NCBI GenBank assembly: GCA_025617745.1
Contig: CM046870.1
Location: 6,139,618-6,203,617 of the forward strand
Direction of reading: 5' to 3'
Source of the DNA: Heliocidaris erythrogramma
Taxonomy: Eukaryota; Echinodermata; Echinoidea; Camarodonta; Echinometridae
Length of the DNA: 64,000 bases
How positions within the stretch are numbered: position 1 is the stretch's first letter; each line of letters opens with the position of its first letter. The translations under genes were made by a program, and so were the position numbers. Under the pieces are notes generated by a model that was not told the origin of the DNA, made no database searches, and saw nothing but the letters and a program-made list of their open reading frames with translations. Below, one piece after another: positions 36,850 through 47,999 of the stretch.

Positions 36850-37160
36850 CAAGATAATGGATGCTCGAATGTCACAGTAAAGGTATATTTTATGCCTCCG
36901 ACCACTGAAGATGGCGCTAGAGCCATTATTTTGTTGTGTAACGCTTTTGTGACTCCTGTGTCGTGTAATTATTCCACAATCTACTGGTATAGCTCACCTT
37001 TTATTTATTTGGTGGTAATTTTAAAAATTATGTATTTGTTTGGTTAAAGAAAAAAATAGATGCTTAAATGTCACAGTTCTGGTATTTATTTTAGTGCCCT
37101 CGTAACTTAACTTCATTCATTCATCCACCATCTAACGGTATAGCTCACCTTGCATTTAAA
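36850..37160. repeat. Diverged tandem duplication
   Basis: GGATGCTCGAATGTCACAGT and TCTACTGGTATAGCTCACCTT (36859, 36979) recur as TAGATGCTTAAATGTCACAGTT and TCTAACGGTATAGCTCACCTT (37057, 37131). Confidence 0.65.
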
Positions 37161-37163
37161 GCA

Positions 37164-37530
37164 CATGGCTTGTTTTCATAAAGACTAAGATAAACTTGGT
37201 TTCACTTTTTTAGTCCTTTCACTTATGGAGCACCAAATGTCAACGTCTTTATGTTTTTATATCTATAACCAATAGAAACCAGTCAAGAAATTGACATGAC
37301 TTTTCTTCCTTCATTTAGTTACAGAATTCTGGTGATTTTTATGGGATGAAAAAGTTGTTGTTGATATCATATCTTTATTTCAAGAAAAGTAGAATACAAT
37401 ACAAAAGGTAAACATAACATTACATTTGGTGCTCCATAAATCACTGGACTAAGTTCCACTAGGCTTAACTTTGTCCACTAAAGTTTAACTTAAGTTTAAA
37501 TTCGTCTACCTCTATGAATACGAGCCCATG
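37164..37530. mobile_element. 367-bp foldback element
   Basis: Outer CATGGCTTGTTTTCATAAAG and complement of CCTCTATGAATACGAGCCCATG. Inner arms share TTATGGAGCACCAAATGT (37226) with ACATTTGGTGCTCCATAAAT (37421). The arms are about 80 bp, imperfect. Confidence 0.75.
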
Positions 37531-37969
37531 ACATAAATCTAATCCATGGACCCCTACTTCGTGCTTGCATGTATTTTTCATGCATGACATGCCCAATGCT
37601 AATGCCTGCGACTGGCCATTATTAAATTATATCCAGAATATTAGAAGTTACCATGGTGCGGTCATCCCTTGGGGGTTGTTTCATATGATTTCATTCAGCA
37701 AAAGAATTGTTAGTAAGATTGAGCATCAAAAATTTATGAAAATTGTGAAAATTATCCCGGATGAAAAACAAAAGCTGGCTTTTGTCAAGATTATTTTTAG
37801 AGCACCAATGAATGATTAAGTAATTCTGAATTTTCTTCCGTAATTTTTTTTTAAATTGGTGCTGCATAACTTTTCAGTGTTGCATGAATAGTACTCTAGG
37901 AGATGAGAGTTGTTTTTTTGTGTGTGTGTTTTTTTCATTATATGTAGATGTATGCATTAGCAAATATGC

Positions 37970-38045
37970 TTTAGTGATCATCTGTATATAAAGGCCATTT
38001 TCTTGTCTCCGTTGAGTGGTCTTCCTGTACAGGTGTCACTGTTGT
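37970..38045. repeat. TATAAAGACCAC repeat family, copy 3 (short)
   Basis: TTTAGTGATCATCTGTATATAAAGGCC, TTCTTGTCTCCGTTGAGTGG, ending ACAGGTGTCACTGT. Confidence 0.6.
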
Positions 38046-38671
38046 TACCAATTGCCAAACAATATTTTTCTCTACATGTTAGAGGTTCCATGTTGCTATA
38101 CTATATCCAAATTATGGGCTTCAAATATTACTTCTGTAAGGAGATATTGCAAGTTTAAGTGCACTCTCAGGAAAGTTAAAGGCAACTTGTCAGTATTCCC
38201 TAGTCGATGCACCTGTATGCGCTCGCAAAGAATAGGGCCCTCGCATTAATAACCCAACTCCAAGTTTTGTCTAGAGCGAGCATTTTCATGTTTTCCTTTC
38301 CTTCATACATGTACTCCTTAAATGTTGACCAATGGAATGCCACCTCAAATTCTTTGAGGTTGATTTCACACGTTCTAGCCATCCACCTATTTTTCTATTT
38401 CTTACGTGATATAATATTTAATTTAATATTTAATATTTAATATATCATTTCAATACCTATGCTGCTTTCCTGCAATGTTTTCATCATTAATCCTGCCGAA
38501 GATTATATTTTCAAATAATTTGATTCCCCTGGGTGATTAAAATGACTGTAAGCTTGACTTCAAACCACTGTGGATTTAACATTAATATAGTGATTAATCT
38601 AAGCTGGTCTGTTTGGTTGACTAACTACATTAATATGATTGCTTTTCGTCTTCTGGTATGTGCGCCTCTGA

Positions 38672-39058
38672 TTAAAGGGAAGCTTGAGTTCTGGGAAAGG
38701 TTAAACAAAAATTTTGTGAGCTTTCTTACCCCTTTTATGTCAATTTGGAAGAACATCATAGTAGAAATGTCTCCTGGTAGAGATTGCTCATCAAATGCCC
38801 TCACATTAAAAATATGACTAGAAACAGCTAAAATGTTTAGGCCAAACATTTATGTGTAGTCCCATATACACATTTCTGTGTGCAGTGTATGTGACTCTCA
38901 GCGGGATTCACTCACTCACTCTTTATCATTTTGGTGATTCCAAAAACTTACAGCATGCACCAATTATGTGCTATATAATCAACCTTTCCCATTTGCTCTG
39001 AGACAGTTTCTTACACATTTCAATGACCAGAACTCAACTTTATCTTTAAGCCTCTTTC
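38672..39058 (+). repeat. Dispersed repeat family R, copy 4
   Basis: AAGGGAAGCTTGAGTTCTGG, GAACATCATAGTAGAAATGT, TGTAGTCCCATATACAC, GAGACAGTTTCTTACAC, with a short insertion around 38915. About 80% alike to copy 3 by eye. Confidence 0.85.
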
Positions 39059-39147
39059 ACATATGAGGTAGTAAACCACCTCGAAAATAGATCACCGCAG
39101 CAAAATTGAATGATGTGAGCATTCTGCACTTTATCTTTCTGTATCTT

Positions 39148-39709
39148 TTAAAGGGGGAAGTCCAAACTGATATAAAAATTGGTTTCAAAACAAGCAGAAA
39201 AATTAAAGTATCAGAAAATGAATGTTTGAGCAAAATCCGCTAAGAAATTACAAAGTTATGAATTTTTAAAGTTGTATTCAATCAAACACGAAATTGGCAA
39301 CTCTGTGACGTATCTTACATCCTTTTCTTCCATTTGCCCTGTACTGAAAAAAATAATAAATCTGCATTTTCTCTCTCAAGAAAATATTCAATTATACATG
39401 CACCTGAAATATAATCATTGCACATATGTTTTTACACAAACCCTGTGTGAAACAAATCTATTCCTTCATCAGCTACATGTACCAAGATAATGATGATTTA
39501 TGATTTTTCCTATACAGAGCAAATGGGAGAGGAGCTCGCAAGATACATCACAGAGTTGCCAATTTTGTTTGATTGATTACAACTTCAAAAATTCATAACT
39601 TTTTGATTTCATATCGGATTTTGCTCAAACTTTCACTAATCTGTTTGTCTGATATTTCTTCTTTTATTAAAATCGACTAAATTCCAGGGTGGCCTTGCCC
39701 TTTAAGACA
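39148..39709. mobile_element. 560-bp foldback with ~190-bp arms
   Basis: Left arm 39148-39345 and right arm 39510-39709 are diverged inverted copies: TTTGAGCAAAATCCG, AAAGTTATGAATTTTTAAAG, AATTGGCAACTCTGTGA and CCATTTGCCCTGTA all recur in complement. The ends read AAAGGGGGAAGTCCA and the complement of CCTTGCCCTTT. A one-arm relative lies near 26990-27080. Confidence 0.8.
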
Positions 39710-39894
39710 AAGATCAGTAAGCATAGGGGCCTTTGTTGTGTGCAGCTAGTCTTTGTTCCCCCCCCCCCCCCTCAACTTGCCATTTATTTAGCAAAATGAT
39801 TTCCATTCTGCCATGGCTATGTTTGAAGCAAATTTCAGTGTCATGATGTGAATAAGGCTTGGTCTCATGTACTAGGATGGAGTGTGTGTACATA

Positions 39895-40108
39895 CAGCCA
39901 TGGGAAAAAATATTAGACCAAGCATGGTTACTGATAGTGTTATTTTTGTGGTAAGAAGGAAATAAAATTACATAAAAGCAAGGTATAATTGCTAGAATTT
40001 GGTATTCATTCAATGAAATACAAAGACAAATCATTTTTATAATTTTGTATGCATATTATGGTACCTTTTATTACAGAAGCTTGGTCTAATAATATTTTTC
40101 CAGGGCTG
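39895..40108 (-). mobile_element. Tc1/mariner-type MITE A2
   Basis: Reverse-orientation copy of A1, 214 bp, TA on both sides. Internal words TTTGGTATTCATTCAATG and GTAAGAAGGAAATAAAAT match A1 in the complement. Confidence 0.85.
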
Positions 40109-40109
40109 T

Positions 40110-41060
40110 ACATTATTCAAGGTTATATATGAATTCAATGCACTACATGATTTAAATTTGATACTGATAAATGAAAAATATTGATTTCAAAAGAAACACC
40201 CCACACCCCCCTCACCCCCCCCCCCCCCCCCCCATATGAGGTATACATGTTTTTCTAAGCTTTTTAGCTTTTAATTCTGATACAGTAACTCTATTTTCTC
40301 ATGGGATTTAACTCTTTCAGTGCCGATGGCACATATATGTGACAGATAGACTTGTCATTTTCATTCACCAATTGCTCGACCACAGGAAAGGTATATGGTA
40401 GTCAATGTACATCAAAATTTTGAGCATAAATCAGGCATTCCAAGTATATGATTATAATTATATGATACTGTAGAAAATTTCAGATTTGTAAAAAGATATT
40501 ACCTTATTTCAACATTAAACAAGTTTAAACAAATGAGAAACCAAAATATGATGGACAAAAAGGAAACTCAAATGTAATTTTCAATAATTCCTATGCATAA
40601 AGTTGGGTAAAGTTATGTTTGGTATCATAAGAAATGGTGATAAATTTCCTACAAGTTTTATACACAATATTTTGTGAAATGATAGATGGTTAATGAAGTG
40701 CAGACATTTGAAAAGTAAGCTTTGATCACAGTTTGGTAAAATTTTGAAGAGAGCTAAAACCCTGGGCATACAGTTAGAGTTAATACTTACAATGTACATA
40801 CACATGAAACAAAACCTAAATGAAATGAGAACTGAGTACGTGTACATGTGATTTAGTCTGATGAAATCATTGCCCCCTGTTGTTTCCCCTAGTTTTCTAT
40901 TGATCAATATCCTCACAGCTGACGCTATATATTCTTCGTAATCGATACTTTTCAACATGTATATAGGTTTTCAGCACCCTTAGGACACATCCCATACCAA
41001 CATGATGTAGTCACAAAATACTCTCTTATATGGAATCTTTATCCAAAATTGTTTTTAAAG
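40110..41060. other. Intergenic stretch, no gene seen
   Basis: AT-rich DNA with a poly-C run near 40213 and the possible element P4. Nothing else recognisable; short open frames lack any family resemblance. Confidence 0.6.
40308..40783. mobile_element. Possible piggyBac-type element P4
   Basis: Left edge TTAACTCTTTCAGTGCCGAT matches the family ends. A right edge GGGCATACAGTTAGAGTTAA is possible. Interior unrelated to the short copies. Confidence 0.4.
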
Positions 41061-41067
41061 GCCTACC

Positions 41068-41240
41068 TTTACAGTGAAACCTCGTTATAAAGAACACTGT
41101 TATAACAAGGTCATTTTACCGGTTCCACTTCTTTGTATTCTATTGTTTTTTAGCCCTGATATACTGTAACAAGGTTTCGATATAAAGAGGTAATTTCCTT
41201 GGTCCCAAGGAGTTTGTTATAACGAGGGTGCACTGTACTG
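41068..41240. repeat. ACAGTGAAACCTCGTTATAA inverted-end repeat
   Basis: Begins ACAGTGAAACCTCGTTATAA and ends TTATAACGAGGGTGCACTGT: inverted ends over about 170 bp. This element type is common in marine invertebrates. Confidence 0.75.
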
Positions 41241-41394
41241 TCAAGTATTTTTTAATATTTTTGTCTGTTTGATAATTTTGAAGAGATTTTCCATACTATG
41301 GTTTGGTCTTTTTTTCTCTTTCTGTTCACATGTCCTGTCCTTACTTCTTTTTTTTCTGTACTTCTACTCTTATATTTATAACTTCCTCTTTCTC

Positions 41395-42093
41395 TTCCTT
41401 CCCTTCCTTCTCTCTCTCTCTCTCTCTCTCTGTCTCTTTCTCTTTCTCTCTTTATCTCTCTCCTCTCTCCCCCACCCCTTTCTGTCTCCCTCTTCATATT
41501 GAAATCTCTTTGTTCTATCTCCTACCTCTCTCTCCCTCTATCTATCTATCTCCGTCCTTCTCTCTCTCTCTCTCTCCTCTCTCTCTCCCTCCTCTCTCTC
41601 TCCCTCTCCTTCTCCCTCTCCCTCTCCTTCTCCCTCTCCCTCTCCTTCTCCTTCTCCCTCTCCTTCTCCTTCTCCCTCTCCTTCTCCTTCTCCCTCTCCT
41701 TCTCCCTCTCCCTCTCCCTCTCCTTCTCCCTCTCCTTCTCTCTCTCCCTCTCCTTCTCCCTCTCCTTCTCCCTCTCCCTCTCCTTCTCCCTCTCCCTCTC
41801 CTTCTCCCTCTCCCTCTCCTCCTTCTCCCTCTCCCTCTCCTCCTTCTCCCTCTCCCTCTCCTCCCTCTCCCTCTCCCTCTCCTTCTCCCTCTCCCTCTCC
41901 TTCTCTCTCTCCCTCTCCTTCTCCCTCTCCCTCTCCTTCTCCCTCTCCCTCTCCTTCTCCCTCTCCCTCTCCTTCTCCCTCTCCCTCTCCTTCTCCCTCT
42001 CCCTCTCCTTCTCCCTCTCCCTCTCCTTCTCTCTCTCTCTCTCCTTCTCTCTCCCTCTCCTTCTCTCTCTCCCTCTCCTTCTCCCTCTCCCTA
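41395..42093. repeat. 0.7-kb polypyrimidine minisatellite
   Basis: Mostly (CTCCCT)n and CCTTCTCCCTCTCCCTCT words from 41600 on, with simpler CT repeats before. Nearly pure C/T on this strand, with mirror symmetry. Long open frames in all three forward frames and one reverse frame are artefacts of this composition. Confidence 0.97.
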
Positions 42094-42264
42094 ACACTTT
42101 TCCATTAGTGGAAGCCGTACATGTGAGAGAAGTAAATCCAATTGTGTGCTTGCATTAGTTATGGTCATATACCCCTCCAGTGTAAAGGCTTTGGAGTCAT
42201 CCTAGCGACTTGTTTATTGAGTCAACTACCAAAGGCACATAGAATATGAATGGAATACACATTC

Positions 42265-42775
42265 AAGCTTTCTATTTTCATCTTTTGCTGCGTCATGAAT
42301 ACATGATGGTGTTATTACAGTAGTCATATATAAATTATAAACAGTTATGTTAATTAATTCCAAGGTACTATTTTCGTCTTTGCACAAAAATAGTTTTGCT
42401 ATGTAATGAATACATGACAGTCTTAGACTTAGTACAGTAGTCATGGTTATTTCAAGGTTACTATTTTCATCTTTGCACAAAAATAGCTTACTGCATACTT
42501 AATATGTGATAGTCTTATTATATTGGTGCATGTACAGTAGGTAATATTAAGTATCATATGAATTTCTATTTTCATCTTCGCATTAAATTTGCTGCATAAT
42601 GAATACTTGTAACTTGATCATCTTATTATATAATTTGTACATATACAGCAGTCAGTATCATAATATGTGGAGGAACTCAAGGTTTCTTCATATATTTTCA
42701 TCTTTTGAACAAAGTAGTTTGCTGCATAGCTGGTCACCTCAATGATCTATGATACATCTATCTATGTTTTATTTT
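42265..42775. repeat. Five diverged ~100-bp tandem units
   Basis: CTATTTTCATCTTTTG-like starts at about 42272, 42368, 42461, 42566 and 42691. Each is followed by GCTGCATAATGAATAC-like and CAGTAGTCA-like words. Spacing 93-127 bp; the middle units keep GCACAAAAATAG. Confidence 0.8.
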
Positions 42776-43236
42776 TGCCTGCACTGCAGTCAATGAAGAA
42801 AGCTATTATTTCCCTCACATGTTTGTGTTATTTTGAGTGATATTCTTCACATCAGGTATAATTGATGAAATAATGATGATGATGATGGCTGTCTCCTCGG
42901 GTCCGAGGATTAATGGGAATTTACTTAATCGATGAAATAACCTCCTAACGAATATCTGAAAGTGATAGGCTGTGATAGTTTCATTCATGAAATATTTGAG
43001 CCTGATCGGTTAGTCAAGGACGGACATTTGACAATTTTTGAAAGTTTTAAGGACTGTAGAAAATAAGAATTTAATTGCAGAGAGCTATTTTATGTTTCAT
43101 TGTGAAGGGTATCACTGAAGGAGTTGAAATTTGATAAAATTTGGTTGACATGGCTGCCTACTAAATTTATAATCCATTAAATACTCAATGTCAGGGAAGG
43201 ACAAAATGCCTACTCTTAAACGAGCAGACTCATCTA

Positions 43237-44224
43237 CAGCCCTGGAAAAAAATTATTAGACTAGCTGCATTTGGAGGCATGAAGGTAGTGTTAAGTCCAT
43301 TGTCTATGGAACAAGGAAAAATGATTATTAACAGCTAATTCATTATTAATGGACGACTACTCCCCATTACAATTACCTTGTGACAATTACTGCAGGAACA
43401 ATTACCACTAGGACAACTGTAGCAAGGACAAACTACCTCAGACAATTAACCCCCCCCCCCCCCAAAAAAAAAAAAAAACTTTTCCTATGAGAAAGTGTTT
43501 TTGACCACATAAGACACTATAAATGTCTGAGAGGATGAATTCAAAGTGTTACTTGTCTTGGTTTGAGCACTATGGCCTGCTTATTATTCTACTGAGAAAA
43601 TGTTGAGTGTCATAAAATTCAAAGACAATAGAAAATTGAAGTTATCGGGGGAAAAGAAGATTCTAGCTACATGAATGAGATGCTGTGAAGAGAAAAAAAT
43701 CAACACCTTATGGACAGCATGTCACAAGGCATGTCTGCTATCTTCAAATGTAGCAATTCTCCACCAAGAACTGAACAAACTGCCTCTAGAGAAGTGAACA
43801 TGGCTTTATCAGACAATCAGGCATACATGTACCTCCTGGATGATTATCCCAGTGACCATTACTGCCAAAACATTTGTTCCAAAACCACTACCCTTGGAGA
43901 ATATCCCCAGGACAATTACCCTCTAGGTAACTTTCATTCTGCTAAGGTAATCTGAATACCGGTATCCATCTGTTGGAGTACTAGGTGCGTGCCTTGAGAT
44001 CTAATTGTCCTTTAGGGATAATTGTCCAGGGTAATTGTCCTAGGGGTAATGGTCCGAGGGTTTATGGTCCAACGGGTTACCGTAGTTGTTGTACGGGATA
44101 ATTGTTTTAGGGAGTAGTCATCCTATCATTATGAGTTAGGTAGTAGAAATCAATTACCGATGTAGACACTACTTCCCACATAGCGTTTAAATGGAGCTGG
44201 TCTAATAGTTTCTTTCCAGGGCGG
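43237..44224. mobile_element. Long non-autonomous Tc1/mariner-type element A3
   Basis: 988 bp with the same ends as A1 (CAGCCCTGGAAAAAAATTAT at left; TCTAATAGTTTCTTTCCAGG at right) and TA at both edges. The interior is unrelated to A1 and codes for nothing recognisable. Subterminal blocks carry repeated GACAATTAC / GGTAATTGTCC words in opposite orientation (43353-43450 and 44005-44125), with a poly-C then poly-A run at 43448-43478. Confidence 0.75.
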
Positions 44225-44681
44225 TATGATAATTATGTTTATGATCCACCGTGTGTTTGTTTGCTTTGGTTGGTTTGGGGGGGGATGGGGTCACAGGTCA
44301 GGTCACGGGTCACAAAACTAATGCAGAATGTCTGTGGCTTTTTCTCATTAAAAAGGAAATGTGTTACAGAACAGAATTTTGAACATAATGGTCTGTTCTT
44401 ATCTGGAAATAGAATTTAAAGATGATGAAGCAGATATACATTTTTTTTTACATTTTTACAGGGGAATCCCCCTGCGTTTATTGAAAACAAGAAAATTAAT
44501 GTTGCATATCATAATATTCATATTCTTTTCTTTTCTACTTTTGTTCCTCCTTGTTTGCAGGTCTATCTCCAGACTGAAAAGAGAGAAGCTTTGATAAACC
44601 AAAAAGGTGTCAAGACCACTGACACTATGGATTTTCAAGACAGTGTATAATTATGGGGGAAAAAATCAAAATTTCCATTTT

Positions 44682-44920
44682 GGCAATTCTATGGTTACTC
44701 ACATAACATTTTGATAGGTTTTAAGTTGCATCTTAAGCTCCTGTTTTCTTACTACAGGTGTTAGGTAAATGAGTTTTAGTTACAACAATGCACACATATT
44801 AGATTACCTTAATACAGTATCAAGAAGAAACCTACTTTCTGCCAACCCTGCAAATGTTCGGTTACTCATGTTACGTTATTAAAAAAACAAAAATGTAACG
44901 TGAGTAACCATGGAATTGCC
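44682..44920. mobile_element. Foldback with duplicated GGTTACTCA-type arms
   Basis: GGCAATTCTATGGTTACTC at the left and its complement GAGTAACCATGGAATTGCC at the right. A third copy GGTTACTCATGTTACGTTAT at 44870 makes an inner hairpin with ATGTAACGTGAGTAACC. Confidence 0.8.
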
Positions 44921-45147
44921 CATTTGACTATATGATAGTTTAAGATGAGATACTCACAGTAAAATGAACTTAATTTCCTAATTCAAGTGCTAGGTGAGGG
45001 TCTTAATGAAATTTTGTTTTTGCTATGTTTATGTTCCCTTTCACATGTTATGCCATGAATTTCAAATGAATAGATTTTTGGAAAAAGCTTAATACGTTCA
45101 CAGTGTATTTCCATTTTATGCCATTACTTTCCCTGAGCAGTTGGGCT

Positions 45148-45386
45148 TTAACCTCTTTCCAAGCAGTGGGCGGCAGATCTCTTCCAAGAATTTGAGTTTT
45201 GGACAGTGTGTGGGACTAGTGATGATCACCAACAGATACCCTCATTGTGAAGTTTATTCCCACTGAATATCCATGTATTCTGTGCCCAACTTAAGAAATG
45301 AAAAGGACATTATAAGTCAGAATTCAACACTTGGAAGTTCAATCATGACAATTGTTCTAAAACTTCTGTGGCACCGAAAGGGTTAT
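45148..45386. mobile_element. piggyBac-type MITE, copy P5
   Basis: Begins TTAACCTCTTTCCAAGCAGT, ends CTGTGGCACCGAAAGGGTTA. Same end type as P1 and P3, about 240 bp. Confidence 0.55.
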
Positions 45387-45699
45387 TAAACACATTGCAG
45401 AATTGAAAAGTATATAGCTGTGTAGCCCTGAGGCTATGTGCACCATCAGACATTGCCCATTGATTATTATATAATACAGAGATGGTGGTATGGTATAACC
45501 CTAATGAAAATCAATAAGATCGATGAAATCAAATTAAATGCTGCATTTAATGTAGGCATGATTGATTGATTGGAGGCAGTGCTCCTGCATGCAAAACTTT
45601 ATGCATTAATTTGATTGATTTATAAATTACACAGTACACCTGCATAATATCATGTGCTTTCTATGGATACACAATGTACTCAGGGCACTGGTGTACAGT

Positions 45700-45995
45700 G
45701 CAACCTGTATATAAAGACCACCCGGGGGAGAATGGATTCAAAGATTCTGAACATTTAATATCGGTTGACGAAGAAGATTGTCCCATTTATCTTCTCTTTT
45801 TTGTACACTAAATGACAAAACAGTTCCTCTTGCACAAAAGGAGATATATCCTAATAAACTTGTACATAAATACTGCAAAGGGGAGCAGGAATTCAAAGAT
45901 TTTGAGCATTTGATATCGGTTGACGAAGAAGACTGTGCCAATTATCTTCTCTTTTTTGTACACTAATGACGAAGTCCCTCTTGCACAAAAGGAGA
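45700..45995. repeat. Tandem duplication (~155 bp) within a TATAAAGACCAC repeat
   Basis: Two copies, starting near 45710 and 45865, share ATATCGGTTGACGAAGAAGA, TATCTTCTCTTTTTTGTACACTA and TTGCACAAAAGGAGATAT. Each has an open stretch KD(S/F)EHLISVDEEDC..YLLFFVH before a stop, but in different frames; no gene is supported. Confidence 0.75.
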
Positions 45996-46108
45996 TATTT
46001 TCCTAATCAGGGGATTTTTGTTTTAGATATGCTGCTTGTATATAATTACATTGTTTCTACTGTATAGTTTGGAGGGTCGTTTATCGCAATTTTTCACGAG
46101 TATGATTA

Positions 46109-46192
46109 TATATTTTCTGTTTAGAACCAGAAGGGCATGAACTCTGTTAAAGTATATGAGTTAACGCCCTTCTTGCTCCAAACGGACTATAT
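46109..46192. mobile_element. Hairpin element family H, copy 5
   Basis: TATATTTTCTGTTTAGAACC, AGAAGGGCATGAACTC, loop, GAGTTAACGCCCTTCTTGC, ending GGACTATAT. Intergenic. Confidence 0.8.
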
Positions 46193-46539
46193 GCTCATAA
46201 GAGAGTATGGATTGTAAATGACTTTGATATAACCAAAAACTTTAAATTTTGGAACTTACGCCTTTGTAAAAAAAAAATGATAATCATGCTCCTCCAGAAA
46301 GAATGATTTTAGCAAAGTTAAAAAGGGCAGATTTATTTCCAATATAACATCCAACTTTTCAACACATGCATTCCATGAAAATATAATTCTGTTTTTAATG
46401 AGTATGTACATGTATTTTGCTGTATTGTTTTGTTATTTTTTGTTTTCTTTTCACCTGAAATCATTGTAAAGTTGAATTTGTCAAAATAATTAGTTACTGG
46501 GTTGAGAGTGTGAAATAGGGTAGCTCCTTGAATGACCAA

Positions 46540-46683
46540 GGGCCCGTTGCACAAAACTTGCGTTTAATCGCAACTCAAAAAAATTAAATGCAAGTCCTAA
46601 TGCGCACTTCTGATTGGCTGAAAATAAAGTTGCGTTTGATTTTCCTGAGTTGCATTCAAATGCAAGTTTTGTGCAACGGGCCC
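46540..46683. mobile_element. Foldback F5 (GGGCCCGTTGCACAAAAC type)
   Basis: Arms GGGCCCGTTGCACAAAACTT and complement TTTTGTGCAACGGGCCC. Internal CTTCTGATTGGCTGAAAATA. Intergenic. Confidence 0.85.
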
Positions 46684-47505
46684 CCAGCTCATGTAACACT
46701 TTTCATTATTACTTTTGTATTATTTGGTAGATATATTTTTGTATACTGTGGAATCCAAAAGTTCAGTATTCAAATATTGTTTCGTTTTGGAAAATGTAAA
46801 TAGGTTTAGCAATTTTCCTTTATGATGCAACTTTTGTCAAATGCAATGGGGACTTTGTTTTACTATTCTTGAGATTTTGATCTCATATGTTTTATATTTA
46901 TTAGTACGTTATTGTACATGAGTAAACCTTGAGGCCAGTCCGTAAGTGGTTTGGTTTGGAGAATTAAGGTTTAAAACTTAATGTGACTTGCCTTTTTCAA
47001 ATACCAGTCATTACCAAATCATTATCTGTCGTATCTCGGTGTCTGAAATCATTTTATGGGATTTGAGTTAATATTAGGGTGGAACATTTCTTTTTCATAT
47101 TGTATATTTCTTTCCTAGATTAAATTGTTGGATGGACCGAAAATACATGTACTTGTATTGGCCATAGAAAATAGAATGTGAAAGAAATTACATTTGTTAA
47201 ATCTACTGTACATCCAATATTAAGTTGATATGTTACTTTGTTTGTAATTATGATTTTTAATTTCATGAGAATGATTGTAGTATAGTTTTGTGATGTGAAT
47301 TTTCACTCTACACAATGCCAACGGAATGGCATACGATGTTCTTTAAGAAATAATGTACAATGGAAATCAAGATTGTATAAAACATTACTTATTGGACTGT
47401 AAAAAACATGAATTTTGATAATAAAGAATTTTAGAAAAAAATGTACAAAGGGAATACAATTATTTAAAGTTTTCTTGGTGTAGTATGATTCTCTATATAT
47501 TCATA

Positions 47506-47708
47506 CCGCCCTGGAAAAATTATTAGACCAAGCTTCTGTAATAAAGGTACTATAATATGCATTCAAACTAATGAAAATGATTTGTCTTTTTATTTCATTG
47601 AATGAATAACAAATTCCAGCAAATTGTACTTTGCTTTTATGATATTTTATTTCCTTCTTACCCCAAATATAGTAACCATTCTTGGTCTAATAATTTTGTC
47701 CATCGCTG
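47506..47708 (+). mobile_element. Tc1/mariner-type MITE A4
   Basis: 203 bp, TA-flanked, same orientation as A1. CCGCCCTGGAAAAATTATTA at left, TTGGTCTAATAATTTTGTCC at right, interior ATTTCATTGAATGAATAAC shared with A1. Confidence 0.85.
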
Positions 47709-47762
47709 TATTTCTGTTATTTTCAATTGATTGATTGACTGAAACTGTGGCTTATGAAATCT

Positions 47763-47909
47763 GGGCCCCATTTCATAAAACTTGATATCAATAACAACTG
47801 CCTCATTTCTATGACAAATTCGCTCTCAGCCAATCACATTCAAGCATTTCAGTAGCTTATAACAGTTATTGGTAACTTATTGATAACAAGTTTTATGAAA
47901 CGGGGCCCC
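47763..47909. mobile_element. Foldback F2 (GGGCCCC-TTTCATAAAAC type)
   Basis: Arms GGGCCCCATTTCATAAAACT and complement GTTTTATGAAACGGGGCCCC, near perfect over 20 bp. Internal CTCTCAGCCAATCA, the complement of the F1 core. Confidence 0.85.
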
Positions 47910-47999
47910 TGAACTGTATTCCCAGGGCTACATTACTTGGAATAATGAAATACAAATCAGAAGTAAAAGGAAATATTGGTACATACATGTATTAATTTA

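Noticed and set aside
41303..42158. Long open frames of Leu/Ser/Pro or Arg/Glu repeats
   Set aside because: They are present in several frames of both strands over a pure CT tract, with no domain: composition artefact.
44361..44594. 77-residue open frame with a hydrophobic segment
   Set aside because: No family resemblance, and it crosses a possible acceptor near 44,560. A chance frame in AT-rich DNA is more likely.
45778..45966. 62-residue open frame ending YLLFFVH
   Set aside because: It spans a tandem duplication whose two copies are in different frames and lies within a dispersed repeat.
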